DNA of 7,283 bases. Source: Leucobacter sp. (GTDB lineage: Bacteria; Actinomycetota; Actinomycetes; Actinomycetales; Microbacteriaceae). Made by a program: the position numbers and the translations under genes. Below, piece by piece: positions 1 through 6,269 of the stretch. The notes below the pieces were generated by a model that was not told the DNA's origin, searched no databases, and saw only the letters and a list, made by a program, of their open reading frames with translations. The DNA is taken from the NCBI GenBank assembly GCA_031178565.1, contig JAPSIU010000133.1:1-7283 (forward strand), written 5' to 3'. Numbering within the stretch: the first letter of the stretch is position 1; every line of letters begins with the position of its first letter.

Positions 1-361
1 CTAGCAGCTCCATCTCGACGCCCTGAGCACGCCTCATCTCCACGAACTCCTTGAAGACCTGACGCTGCTCGTCGGTGAAGAAGTAGGTCATCGCGCCGTT
101 CGCCTTGAACTCGAAGCTCGGGCCGAGCATCTCGGAGAATTCGTCGTAGAGGGCGCGGCCCGCTCGAGAGAACTCGAGTTGGAAGCCCGCGGCGCGGTTG
201 TGCATGTGCAGGAAGCCCATGTTCCGCCCCGAGGCCCCGAACGCGACTTCACGGGACTCCACGACCACGACATCGTGGCCCTTGGAGGCCAGGAAATAGG
301 CGGTCGAAATGCCCACGATGCCGCCGCCCACCACGACGACGTCGGCCTTGTCCAGAATCAT
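1..361 (-). CDS. FAD-dependent oxidoreductase, DAO family (N-terminal part, runs off the window)
   Basis: Read on the minus strand from the ATG at 361, this gives 120 codons and continues past the window edge. The N-terminus is a Rossmann dinucleotide-binding fold: a hydrophobic strand at residues 7-11, the glycine motif GGGIVG at 12-17, and an acidic residue (Glu35) at the end of the second strand, where FAD ribose is normally held. GASGRN at 42-47 is typical of the DAO superfamily (glycine, sarcosine, dimethylglycine and D-amino acid oxidases or dehydrogenases). Such enzymes oxidise a C-N bond of an amine or amino acid using FAD. GAGGAG at 371-376 (minus) lies 9 nt before the ATG and supports this start. 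The substrate-determining part is outside the window, so the substrate cannot be named. The nearby betaine-type importer makes an N-methylated amino acid a reasonable guess only. Confidence 0.88.
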   Translation of the reverse strand, partial: MILDKADVVVVGGGIVGISTAYFLASKGHDVVVVESREVAFGASGRNMGFLHMHNRAAGFQLEFSRAGRALYDEFSEMLGPSFEFKANGAMTYFFTDEQRQVFKEFVEMRRAQGVEMELL

Positions 362-463
362 CTGTTGCTGCTCCTCAATAGTTCGCGCGACCGGGTCTCC
401 ACGATTCACCCGGCGCCTTTGTCAGCCAGCTTCGACTACTTCGTCGACCCGTGTTTTGTGAGA

Positions 464-492
464 ATTCAAAGCCCTCCGGTCTGCGGTGTCAA
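464..492 (-). promoter_or_regulatory. Candidate sigma-70 type promoter for the FAD oxidoreductase gene
   Basis: On the minus strand a perfect -35 hexamer TTGACA (487-492) is followed after exactly 17 nt by TTGAAT (464-469), which matches 4 of 6 positions of TATAAT. Transcription would begin near 457 and leave a leader of roughly 95 nt before the ATG at 361. The hexamers and spacing are seen directly. Activity is inferred. Confidence 0.5.
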
Positions 493-501
493 TTCGCACC
501 A

Positions 502-530
502 TTCACCCCGCAGAGTGCGCGACCTACGCT
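502..530 (+). promoter_or_regulatory. Candidate leaderless promoter for the SDR gene
   Basis: On the plus strand TTCACC (502-507, 4 of 6 to TTGACA) is followed after 17 nt by TACGCT (525-530), which fits the actinobacterial -10 pattern TANNNT. Only 7 nt separate this -10 from the ATG at 538, so transcription would start at or next to the start codon. No Shine-Dalgarno sequence is visible before this ATG, which agrees with leaderless translation, common in actinobacteria. The element sits back to back with the minus-strand promoter at 464-492. Confidence 0.45.
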
Positions 531-537
531 GGCAGAC

Positions 538-1320
538 ATGACGAACAAGAACGCAGTGGTGACAGGCGCAGGATCGGGTATCGGCCGCGGTATCGTGGAG
601 GCCCTTCTGGACAACGGATACACGGTTTGGGCGACCGACCTCTCGGAGGAGAGGCTCGCAGAAACCCGAGAGGTGCTGGGGGCTCCCGACGGACTCCGCA
701 CCCGCGCGGTGGACGTGACCGACTACGCATCGCTCGAGACCCTGGCGGGAGAAGTGGTCGACGAGGGCGGCAGCCTCGACGCATGGGTCAACTGCGCCGG
801 CGTCTTCGACGGGTACTCCGACGTGCTGGAGACCACACCGGATCTCTGGGACAAGGTGCTGACCATCAACCTCACCGGCTCCTTCTACGGCTGCCGCGTG
901 GCAGCGCAGCACATGACGGCGCAGAAGTCGGGGCGCATCGTCACGGTGGGTTCGGTCGCCGGCCAGCGCGGCGGCGCCGACGGGATCGCGTACGCGGCGT
1001 CGAAGGCCGGTCTCGAAGGCATGACCCGGCGTCTTGCCAAGGATGTCGGCCCGTCCGGGATCACCGCGAACGTCGTCGCCCCCGGCACCATCCACACGAA
1101 CCTGCGCGCCACCTCCGAGGAGGTGCTCGGTGACCTCGTCTCATCGCAGCAGCGAGGCATCGGGGTGTCCGGCCCCGAGCTCCTGGACTTCCTCATCCCC
1201 GCGCAGCGCTTCGGCCTGATCAGCGAGGTCGCGGCCGTCGTCGCCTTCCTCGCATCGGACGGCGCCGGCTACGTGAACGGCCAGGTTATCGCCGTCGACG
1301 GCGGATGGACGGCGGTGTAA
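538..1320 (+). CDS. Short-chain dehydrogenase/reductase (SDR), classical type
   Basis: This is a complete 260-residue cytoplasmic oxidoreductase, the usual length for a classical SDR. The cofactor motif TGAGSGIG is at residues 9-16. Asp34 at the end of the second beta strand favours NAD(H) over NADP(H). NCAG is at 85-88, and the catalytic tetrad is complete as Asn111, Ser139, Tyr152 and Lys156 (YAASK). PG follows at 182-183, and the C-terminus has the common G-x-V-I-A-V-D-G-G-W ending. It interconverts an alcohol and a carbonyl group, but the fold does not reveal the substrate. The frame is open further upstream to 451, but the family motif begins nine residues after the ATG at 538, and a leaderless-type promoter points to the same codon. 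The gene is divergent from the flavoenzyme gene and is followed by a hairpin at 1336-1365, so it is probably transcribed alone. Confidence 0.93.
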   Translation: MTNKNAVVTGAGSGIGRGIVEALLDNGYTVWATDLSEERLAETREVLGAPDGLRTRAVDVTDYASLETLAGEVVDEGGSLDAWVNCAGVFDGYSDVLETTPDLWDKVLTINLTGSFYGCRVAAQHMTAQKSGRIVTVGSVAGQRGGADGIAYAASKAGLEGMTRRLAKDVGPSGITANVVAPGTIHTNLRATSEEVLGDLVSSQQRGIGVSGPELLDFLIPAQRFGLISEVAAVVAFLASDGAGYVNGQVIAVDGGWTAV

Positions 1321-1335
1321 CCCTTTCATCGGGAT

Positions 1336-1365
1336 GGCCGGCTGCGCACACTTGCGCGGCCGGCC
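1336..1365 (+). terminator. GC-rich hairpin after the SDR gene
   Basis: Two 13-nt arms (1336-1348 and 1353-1365) pair with a single G-U wobble around the 4-nt loop CACT. The stem starts 16 bases after the SDR stop codon. No T-run follows, as is frequent in high-GC actinobacteria, so it is called from the stem alone. Confidence 0.6.
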
Positions 1366-1393
1366 GCAGTCATTCAGAGGAAGCCCAGCCCTC

Positions 1394-1696
1394 ATGATCG
1401 AACCGCACGAGATCTACGCGGCGCCACTGCGCGAAGAAGAACAACGCATGGCGGCCGCAGGATCAGCAGCCCCCGCAGCTCCCAGACCTACGACCACAGT
1501 CTCACCGGCTGGTGCGCTCGCGAGCAGCACCGACCTATTGTTGCGGGTCGTCGCGAAGAACCCGGACGACCTCTACCGTGTGAGCGAGGAGATCCGACTC
1601 TGCCCGGGCATCAACCGGACCTCGACCAGCCTGTTCCTCCGGCAGGTGATCCCGTAGCGCGTCACAGGGCTGCTCCGCGAGGGACTCTCGGAGTAA
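1394..1696 (+). pseudogene. Remnant of an Lrp/AsnC-family transcriptional regulator
   Basis: The ATG at 1394 opens 87 codons ending at TAG 1655-1657. From about 1530 the protein matches the end of the AsnC/Lrp ligand-binding (RAM) domain: STDLLLRVVAKNPDDL, a helix, PGINRTSTS, then a strand ending in VIP. The family often continues with Tyr-Arg and a short C-terminal helix. Here the codon after VIP is TAG, and the same frame then reads RVTGLLREGLSE and stops at TAA 1694-1696, so a single TAC-to-TAG or TAT-to-TAG change would explain the break. The N-terminal helix-turn-helix and first part of the RAM domain are absent. The preceding ~45 codons (Ala/Pro/Glu-rich) are not recognisable in any forward frame, so an internal deletion or a fusion joined unrelated sequence to the tail. 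A GGAAG at 1379-1383 could serve as a ribosome site. A functional DNA-binding protein is very unlikely. Confidence 0.72.
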
Positions 1697-1706
1697 GCCC
1701 TTCGAG

Positions 1707-1756
1707 ACGCGGAGAGCGGGCCGGAGAACATGTGCTCTCCGGCCCGCTCTCCGCGT
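1707..1756. terminator. Perfect 21-bp inverted repeat, probable bidirectional terminator
   Basis: Arms at 1707-1727 and 1736-1756 are perfect complements around an 8-nt loop (ACATGTGC), which can itself add two pairs. It lies between the plus-strand regulator remnant (ending 1696) and the last codon of the minus-strand importer operon (1776), where one hairpin can stop both converging transcripts. Neither flank has a long T-tract. Confidence 0.75.
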
Positions 1757-1775
1757 TGGGGCGGACGGGGTACTA

Positions 1776-3029
1776 TCAGCTCTCGGTCCCGGAGACCGCC
1801 AGCGCGCGAACCGCAGTGGCATCGTCGATAACCCCGAGGAGCTCCCCCGCGGACGAGGCCACGACGACCGGGCGACCCGTGTCGATGAGATTCTTCATCA
1901 CGCCCTGGAGGAGCACGTCTCCGTCGACGGTCGCCGTCTCGAACCCCAGGTCGCCCAACGCTTTCCCGGCGCGGCTCGGCTCGAGCAGATCCTGCGCCGT
2001 CACGGTGAACGGCGCGCGAGCAGCCGGACGGACGACCGCCACCCCTTCACCGCGCTGCGCAAGTGTGGTGAGCGCCTCGTCGGTCAGCGTATCCGGGGAG
2101 AGCTCGACGGCGCTACGCGCGATGGTCTCCGCGCGTACGACCTTCGCCCGCGGCGCCTCGACCGCGAACCGCCGCACATAGTCGTCCGCCGGCTTCAGCA
2201 CGATCTCCTCGGGAGTACCGACCTGCACCAGCACACCGTCCCGCATGATCGCGATGCGATCCCCCACCTTCAACGCCTCCGTCAGGTCGTGAGTGATGAA
2301 GATCGAGGTCTGGCTGCCGGCCCGCGCCAACCGCATCAGCTCGTCCTGCAGATCCGTCCGGATCAGCGGATCGAGCGCACTGAACGGCTCGTCGAGCAGC
2401 AGCAGCCGCGGATTCTGCACGAGCGCACGGGCCAAGCCCACGCGCTGCCGCATGCCGCCGCTGAGCTCGCTGGGGAACTTGTTCTCGGTCCCCGAGAGCC
2501 CCACCAGCTCCACCATATGATGCGCCCGGTCCTCGCGCTCCTTCCGCGGCACTCCCGCCACCTCGAGCCCGTACGCGACGTTCTGCAGCACCCGGCGGTG
2601 AGGGAGCAGCCCGAAGTGCTGGAACACCATCGCCCAATCCCGGCGACGCTGCTCGGCGAGCTGAGCCTTCGAGAGCGTGAGCACATCGTTGCCGTCGATA
2701 TCGACCAGGCCCGCCGTCGGCTCGATCAGCCGGGTGAGACACCGGATCAGGGTCGACTTGCCGCTACCGGAAAGCCCCATCACGACGAACGTCTCGCAGG
2801 GCCGGACATCGAACGACACCCCCCGAACCGCGGTCATATGATCTGGCACATCCGCGGCACCGCCTCGATACTCTGCGAGCGCCCGCGAGGGGTGCGGCCC
2901 GTACACCTTCCAGAGGTCCTCGACGTGGATCGCCGAGCCCGCGTCAGACGGGTCGCTGCCGGGGATGCGGATCTGCTCGGTCGGAATCTGAATCCTACCC
3001 GTAAGCGGAAATCGAATCTGTTTCGCCAT
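1776..3029 (-). CDS. proV: Quaternary-amine (glycine betaine/proline type) ABC transporter ATP-binding protein
   Basis: This 417-residue cytoplasmic ATPase powers import of betaine-like solutes through the permease encoded just upstream. Visible motifs are Walker A GLSGSGKS (85-92), Q-loop Gln137, signature LSGGM (189-193), Walker B with catalytic Glu214 (LLLLDEP), D-loop SALD (217-220) and switch His247. The stretch QVGTPEEIVLKPADDYVRRF (269-288) is characteristic of the ProV/OpuAA subfamily. Residues ~300-410 resemble the degenerate CBS pair that in OpuA senses ionic strength. The tail lacks the extra charged segment of some OpuA proteins. The start at 3029 is set by GAGG at 3039-3042 (9 nt upstream), although the frame stays open to 3659. 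It gives an unusual ~33-residue N-terminal extension before the ABC domain. It is the last gene of the operon, 14 nt after the permease stop. Confidence 0.93.
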   Translation of the reverse strand: MAKQIRFPLTGRIQIPTEQIRIPGSDPSDAGSAIHVEDLWKVYGPHPSRALAEYRGGAADVPDHMTAVRGVSFDVRPCETFVVMGLSGSGKSTLIRCLTRLIEPTAGLVDIDGNDVLTLSKAQLAEQRRRDWAMVFQHFGLLPHRRVLQNVAYGLEVAGVPRKEREDRAHHMVELVGLSGTENKFPSELSGGMRQRVGLARALVQNPRLLLLDEPFSALDPLIRTDLQDELMRLARAGSQTSIFITHDLTEALKVGDRIAIMRDGVLVQVGTPEEIVLKPADDYVRRFAVEAPRAKVVRAETIARSAVELSPDTLTDEALTTLAQRGEGVAVVRPAARAPFTVTAQDLLEPSRAGKALGDLGFETATVDGDVLLQGVMKNLIDTGRPVVVASSAGELLGVIDDATAVRALAVSGTES

Positions 3030-3043
3030 TGTCTTTATCCTCG

Positions 3044-5008
3044 CTAGTGCGTCGTTGCTGCGTGCTGGGCGGATGCGACCGTCTGCGCGCATCCGTTGAA
3101 GAGTCGGTCGAGGACCACGCCGAGCAGGAACATCGCGAGCCCCGCCTCCATCCCGAAGCCGAGGAGCGCGCGAGTCACGGCGGTGAGAATATCGGCACCC
3201 AGGCCGGGTGCTCCGATCATGGCGCTCACGACCGCCATCGCCAGCGCCAGGAGCAGCGCCTGGTTGAGACCGACCATGATCGTCTGGAGTCCCATCGGCA
3301 CTCTGATCTGACGCAGGATCTGTCCGGGCGTCGCCCCTGAGATCAGCGCGGCCTCGATCACCTCGCTGTCGACTCCGCGCAGACCGGTGTTGGTGAACCT
3401 GATCATCGGCGGCAGAGCGGCAATGATGGTCGCGAACACGGCGCCGACCTCTCCGACTCCCAAGAGCATGACCGCTGGAATGATGAGCAGATAGATCGGC
3501 AGCGTCTGCATGATGTCGAGAATCGGTCGGATGATCGCCGCCGCCCGATCGTTCATCGCCATGAGCACTCCGACCGGGAAGCCGAGCAGGACCACGAGCG
3601 TCAGCGCGACCGTCACCACGGTCATCGTCTCCACCGTGGACTCCCACATGCCGAGGCACCCGATCAGCATCACCCCGGCGCCGAGAAGCAGTCCCTGGAC
3701 CTTGCCGAGCATCAGCACACCGAGCACGGCGGTAGTCGCGACGATCAGCACCCAGGGGATTCCCGCGAAGACGCTGCCGATGAAGTTGAGCCCGTAAGTC
3801 TGCGTCCCTCCGCTCACACCGTCGAGGAGCGGGCCCCAGGTGGTGGTGATCCAGATCACCGCGTCTTCAACCGGCTGTCGCAAACGCAGGGGTGTTCCCC
3901 ACGGGGGATCGGAGAAGTACTGCCACGGACCTCGAATCGTCTGGGACGCGATGACGACGAGGATGAAGAGCGCAAGGCACAGCTGGGCGCTGCCGTACGG
4001 AGGCCGCAGGAAACGAAGCACCCGTTCTTTCAACCCGGCTGGTTCGGAGTCCTGCGAATTCAGCCGCGACCGCTCGGATCGGCGGGAGGTGGCGCGGTCG
4101 AGGATGACCGCGAAGAGCACCAGCGCGATTCCGCCCTGCAGGGCGTCGCCGAGCGCGAGTCGGCTCAGCCCGCTCCAGATCGGGGCCCCGAGACCGGCCG
4201 CCCCGATCATCGCCGCCATGGTTGCCATGCCGATGGCGTACATGATCAGCTGATTGGTGCCGGCGCTGATGCTGGGGGCGGCCATGGGCAGCTTCACATC
4301 GAACAGCAGCCTTCGCCGTGTCACCCCGAGGGAGACCGCGGACTCGAGTGTGTCGGCCGAGACGTTCCGCAGCCCGACACTGGTCATCCGTGCGAGAGGG
4401 GGCAGCGCCCAGATCACCGTCACGACCAGCGCTGCTGCGTTTCCGATGCCGAACAGGAACACGACGGGCACGAGATACGCGAATGCCGGGAAGGCCTGCA
4501 TCGCGTCGAGCAGCACGCGGACCACCACGTTTGTCCGGGGTCCGATCGATCCGACCATACCCACGAGGATGCCCAGAACGAAGGACACCCCGACGGCCAC
4601 CACCATGAACGCAATGGTCTGCACCGTGTAGTCCCAGAGACCGGAGAGCACGACCCAGACGAACAGGATGACCGCGATGCTGGCCAGCTTCCACCCTCTG
4701 AAATAGGCGAGGGCGAGTACGATACCCGCGGAAAGAATGACGGGCGAGATCGAGCTCAGCACACTGAGCAGAACCTCGAACAGGCCCTGCATCGAGTCGG
4801 CCAGGGGTTCGTATGCCCACGGTGCGCTCTCGGCGAAGCTGGTGAAGCCCGACTCGAAGGCGTCTCCGAAGGGAATCCGCAGGCTGGATGGGAAGGTCTG
4901 CGGCCCCCAGATCGCGACCCCGATGGCCACGATCGCGATGACGATACAGAGCGCCCAGGTGGGCCGGAATCGTCGAGATTCCGACCCACCCCGCTGAGTA
5001 ACGCTCAT
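3044..5008 (-). CDS. proW: Fused double permease of a quaternary-amine ABC transporter
   Basis: This 654-residue membrane protein contains two complete ProW-like permease domains in one chain, where the standard subunit is about 280-350 residues and works as a dimer. The first domain has hydrophobic segments from about 18 to 304, with LLDAMQAFPAFAYLVP at 166-181 and the cytoplasmic coupling (EAA-like) loop ESAVSLGVTRRRLLFDVKLP at 222-241. A charged linker (308-336) follows. The second domain repeats the order: ILDIMQTLPIYLLIIP at 496-511 and EAALISGATPGQILRQIRVP at 552-571. Each ends with AMIGA-x-GLGA. Both halves therefore keep the loop that docks on the ATPase. The ATG at 5008 overlaps the binding-protein stop in TGATG, so translation is probably coupled, and no separate Shine-Dalgarno is evident. 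A TTG at 5026 is a less likely alternative start. Confidence 0.92.
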   Translation of the reverse strand: MSVTQRGGSESRRFRPTWALCIVIAIVAIGVAIWGPQTFPSSLRIPFGDAFESGFTSFAESAPWAYEPLADSMQGLFEVLLSVLSSISPVILSAGIVLALAYFRGWKLASIAVILFVWVVLSGLWDYTVQTIAFMVVAVGVSFVLGILVGMVGSIGPRTNVVVRVLLDAMQAFPAFAYLVPVVFLFGIGNAAALVVTVIWALPPLARMTSVGLRNVSADTLESAVSLGVTRRRLLFDVKLPMAAPSISAGTNQLIMYAIGMATMAAMIGAAGLGAPIWSGLSRLALGDALQGGIALVLFAVILDRATSRRSERSRLNSQDSEPAGLKERVLRFLRPPYGSAQLCLALFILVVIASQTIRGPWQYFSDPPWGTPLRLRQPVEDAVIWITTTWGPLLDGVSGGTQTYGLNFIGSVFAGIPWVLIVATTAVLGVLMLGKVQGLLLGAGVMLIGCLGMWESTVETMTVVTVALTLVVLLGFPVGVLMAMNDRAAAIIRPILDIMQTLPIYLLIIPAVMLLGVGEVGAVFATIIAALPPMIRFTNTGLRGVDSEVIEAALISGATPGQILRQIRVPMGLQTIMVGLNQALLLALAMAVVSAMIGAPGLGADILTAVTRALLGFGMEAGLAMFLLGVVLDRLFNGCAQTVASAQHAATTH

Positions 5009-6045
5009 CAGGACTGCTTCGCCCAACCGGCCCAGACGTCTCGGTTGTCGTCCATCCAGGCTTCGACGGCCTCCTTCGGCGAGAGCCCGTCATCGATCAC
5101 CATGAGCTGCATCTCCTGCAACTGACCGTTGTTCAGGTCGTAGTTCTTGATGATGTTCCAGGTGGTCGGATGATCGTCCTTGATCGTTTTCGAGGCCGCC
5201 TGGTAGATGATCGTCTCGGGCCACTGGCACGCGTACGTGTCGCCCCAGCACTCGTCCGTGTATTCGGGGAACTCGACGCGGGTGAGGTCGTACTTCTGCG
5301 TCATGTAGTTCGGGCGCCACATGAGGCCGAGCCAGGGCTTCCCCTGCTCGTAATTGCTCGTGAGGTCGGCGTACAGCGCGGCCTCGGACCCTGCGAAGAC
5401 CATCTCGTAGTCGAGACCGAGGTTGTCGATGCGCGGCTGGTCCCCGTACGCGAACGCCCAGGACTCGGCGCCCGACATGTACTGGCCCTTATCACCCGTC
5501 TTCGCGGTGGCGAAGACATCCTTGCACTCGTTCAGCGCTTCCCAGTCGGGAAGCCCCGGGCAGGCGGGCTCGATTCCGCGCTCTTCATCTCCCTCGATGA
5601 CATAGGTGGGGACGTACCAGCCCTCCTCGCCGGGGTAGTCGGTCGTGCCGACCTCGACGACCGTCTTTTCCTGCTCGACGTACTTGTCCCAGAGCTCGGG
5701 GGTCTGCCACCGCCAGAACACCATCGCGACGACGGGTTCCCCCTTCCCCATGGCTGCCCAGGTCTCCGTGATCGCGCTCTGCAGCACCTCGGCCTCGCCG
5801 CCGAGCGCGTTCACCGTTTCGGTCATCAGGTTGGCCTGGATGTCCTGCTCAAGATCGCCACCGGTGGAGAACTGCACCTTGCCCTCCTCCTGCAGCGCCT
5901 CGGCGATCACGGGATCCACCTCTTCCGTCGCGGATCCCGTGGCTTCCTGCGGCGTGCAGCCCGCCAGCAGGCCCACTGCGCAGAATGCGGCGACTCCCGC
6001 CGACAGCCATTGCTTGTTGCGCGAACCTCGAGAGTTGGTAAGCAT
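5008..6045 (-). CDS. proX: Glycine betaine/choline-type ABC transporter substrate-binding lipoprotein
   Basis: This 345-residue secreted lipoprotein would capture the solute outside the membrane and deliver it to the fused permease. A positively charged N-terminus (residues 1-13) and hydrophobic stretch (14-28) end in the lipobox LAGC, with Cys30 the lipidated residue. A Thr/Glu-rich tether follows. The mature part has the look of the OpuAC (periplasmic glycine-betaine-binding) family, including ITETWAAMGKGEPVVAMVFW (92-111), DYPGEEGWYVPTYVIEG (136-152) and many tryptophans (96, 111, 113, 143, 196, 238, 243) that could form the aromatic cage for a quaternary ammonium group. Four cysteines (162, 174, 267, 273) could form two disulphides. 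AGGAGG at 6051-6056, 5 nt upstream, fixes the ATG at 6045. The frame is open upstream to 6342 without support. The exact ligand (glycine betaine, proline betaine, choline or carnitine) cannot be read from the sequence, so the symbol is by role. Confidence 0.92.
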   Translation of the reverse strand: MLTNSRGSRNKQWLSAGVAAFCAVGLLAGCTPQEATGSATEEVDPVIAEALQEEGKVQFSTGGDLEQDIQANLMTETVNALGGEAEVLQSAITETWAAMGKGEPVVAMVFWRWQTPELWDKYVEQEKTVVEVGTTDYPGEEGWYVPTYVIEGDEERGIEPACPGLPDWEALNECKDVFATAKTGDKGQYMSGAESWAFAYGDQPRIDNLGLDYEMVFAGSEAALYADLTSNYEQGKPWLGLMWRPNYMTQKYDLTRVEFPEYTDECWGDTYACQWPETIIYQAASKTIKDDHPTTWNIIKNYDLNNGQLQEMQLMVIDDGLSPKEAVEAWMDDNRDVWAGWAKQS

Positions 6046-6050
6046 CGTTG

Positions 6051-6056
6051 CCTCCT
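6051..6056 (-). promoter_or_regulatory. Strong Shine-Dalgarno of the binding-protein gene
   Basis: AGGAGG on the minus strand lies 5 nt before the ATG at 6045. It decides this start over the upstream in-frame start at 6342 and is the strongest ribosome site seen in the window, suiting the first and usually most abundant product of an importer operon. Confidence 0.85.
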
Positions 6057-6188
6057 GGTGATTGATCCATCTTGTAGATGCGGTCGAGCTGCGTGCCCGT
6101 CGCAGGTGCGGGGTGAAGCTGTCTGCGCGGGTGGCGGAGGGCTCATTCCCTCGCAGTACAGTCAAGAATCCTGAGGAGCCATCGACCA

Positions 6189-6203
6189 CTGGAAATATTC
6201 CAG
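6189..6203. promoter_or_regulatory. Operator-like palindrome CTGGAA-ATA-TTCCAG
   Basis: A perfect 6-bp inverted repeat with an AT spacer (15 bp in all) lies in the 224-bp region between the divergent importer operon (start 6045) and the molybdoenzyme gene (start 6270). Its size and AT-rich centre resemble sites of dimeric regulators, including Lrp/AsnC proteins, whose E. coli consensus is also a 15-bp palindrome with CTG/CAG-like ends. The repeat is seen, but the regulator is inferred. I found no convincing -35/-10 pair for either gene in this region. Confidence 0.5.
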
Positions 6204-6269
6204 CCGAGCGGACGCTGTTCGTGAATCCCCCAACGGACCGATGGCACCCGCCTCGGGCATAGTTGGGGC

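Noticed and set aside
159..178. CTCGAG repeated twice close together inside the flavoenzyme gene.
   Set aside because: It lies in coding sequence and is explained by Leu-Glu and Ser-Arg codons, with no sign of a regulatory role.
454..470. Weak palindrome TTTG-N8-CAAA around an EcoRI-like GAATTC as an operator.
   Set aside because: Arms of only 4 bp are expected by chance and the site overlaps the proposed -10.
3030..3659. Upstream open extension of the ATPase frame (about 210 codons) on the minus strand.
   Set aside because: It lies inside the permease gene in another frame, is Arg/Asp/Gly-rich low-complexity shadow sequence, and the ribosome site at 3039-3042 sets the ATPase start at 3029.
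3867..5093. A 408-codon minus-strand frame overlapping the permease gene.
   Set aside because: It lacks hydrophobic segments, is Arg-rich, and is out of frame with the well-supported permease.
6159..6164. TTGACT on the minus strand as a -35 element for the importer operon.
   Set aside because: No acceptable -10 hexamer occurs at 15-19 nt spacing, so I do not call a promoter.
5170..6174. A 334-codon open frame on the plus strand opposite the binding-protein gene.
   Set aside because: It is antisense to a gene with a clear lipoprotein signal and family motifs. Its Leu/Val/Arg/Asp-rich composition is the usual high-GC shadow.
6046..6188. A possible riboswitch or attenuator in the leader of the importer operon.
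   Set aside because: I saw no conserved riboswitch core, no leader peptide and no competing terminator stems.
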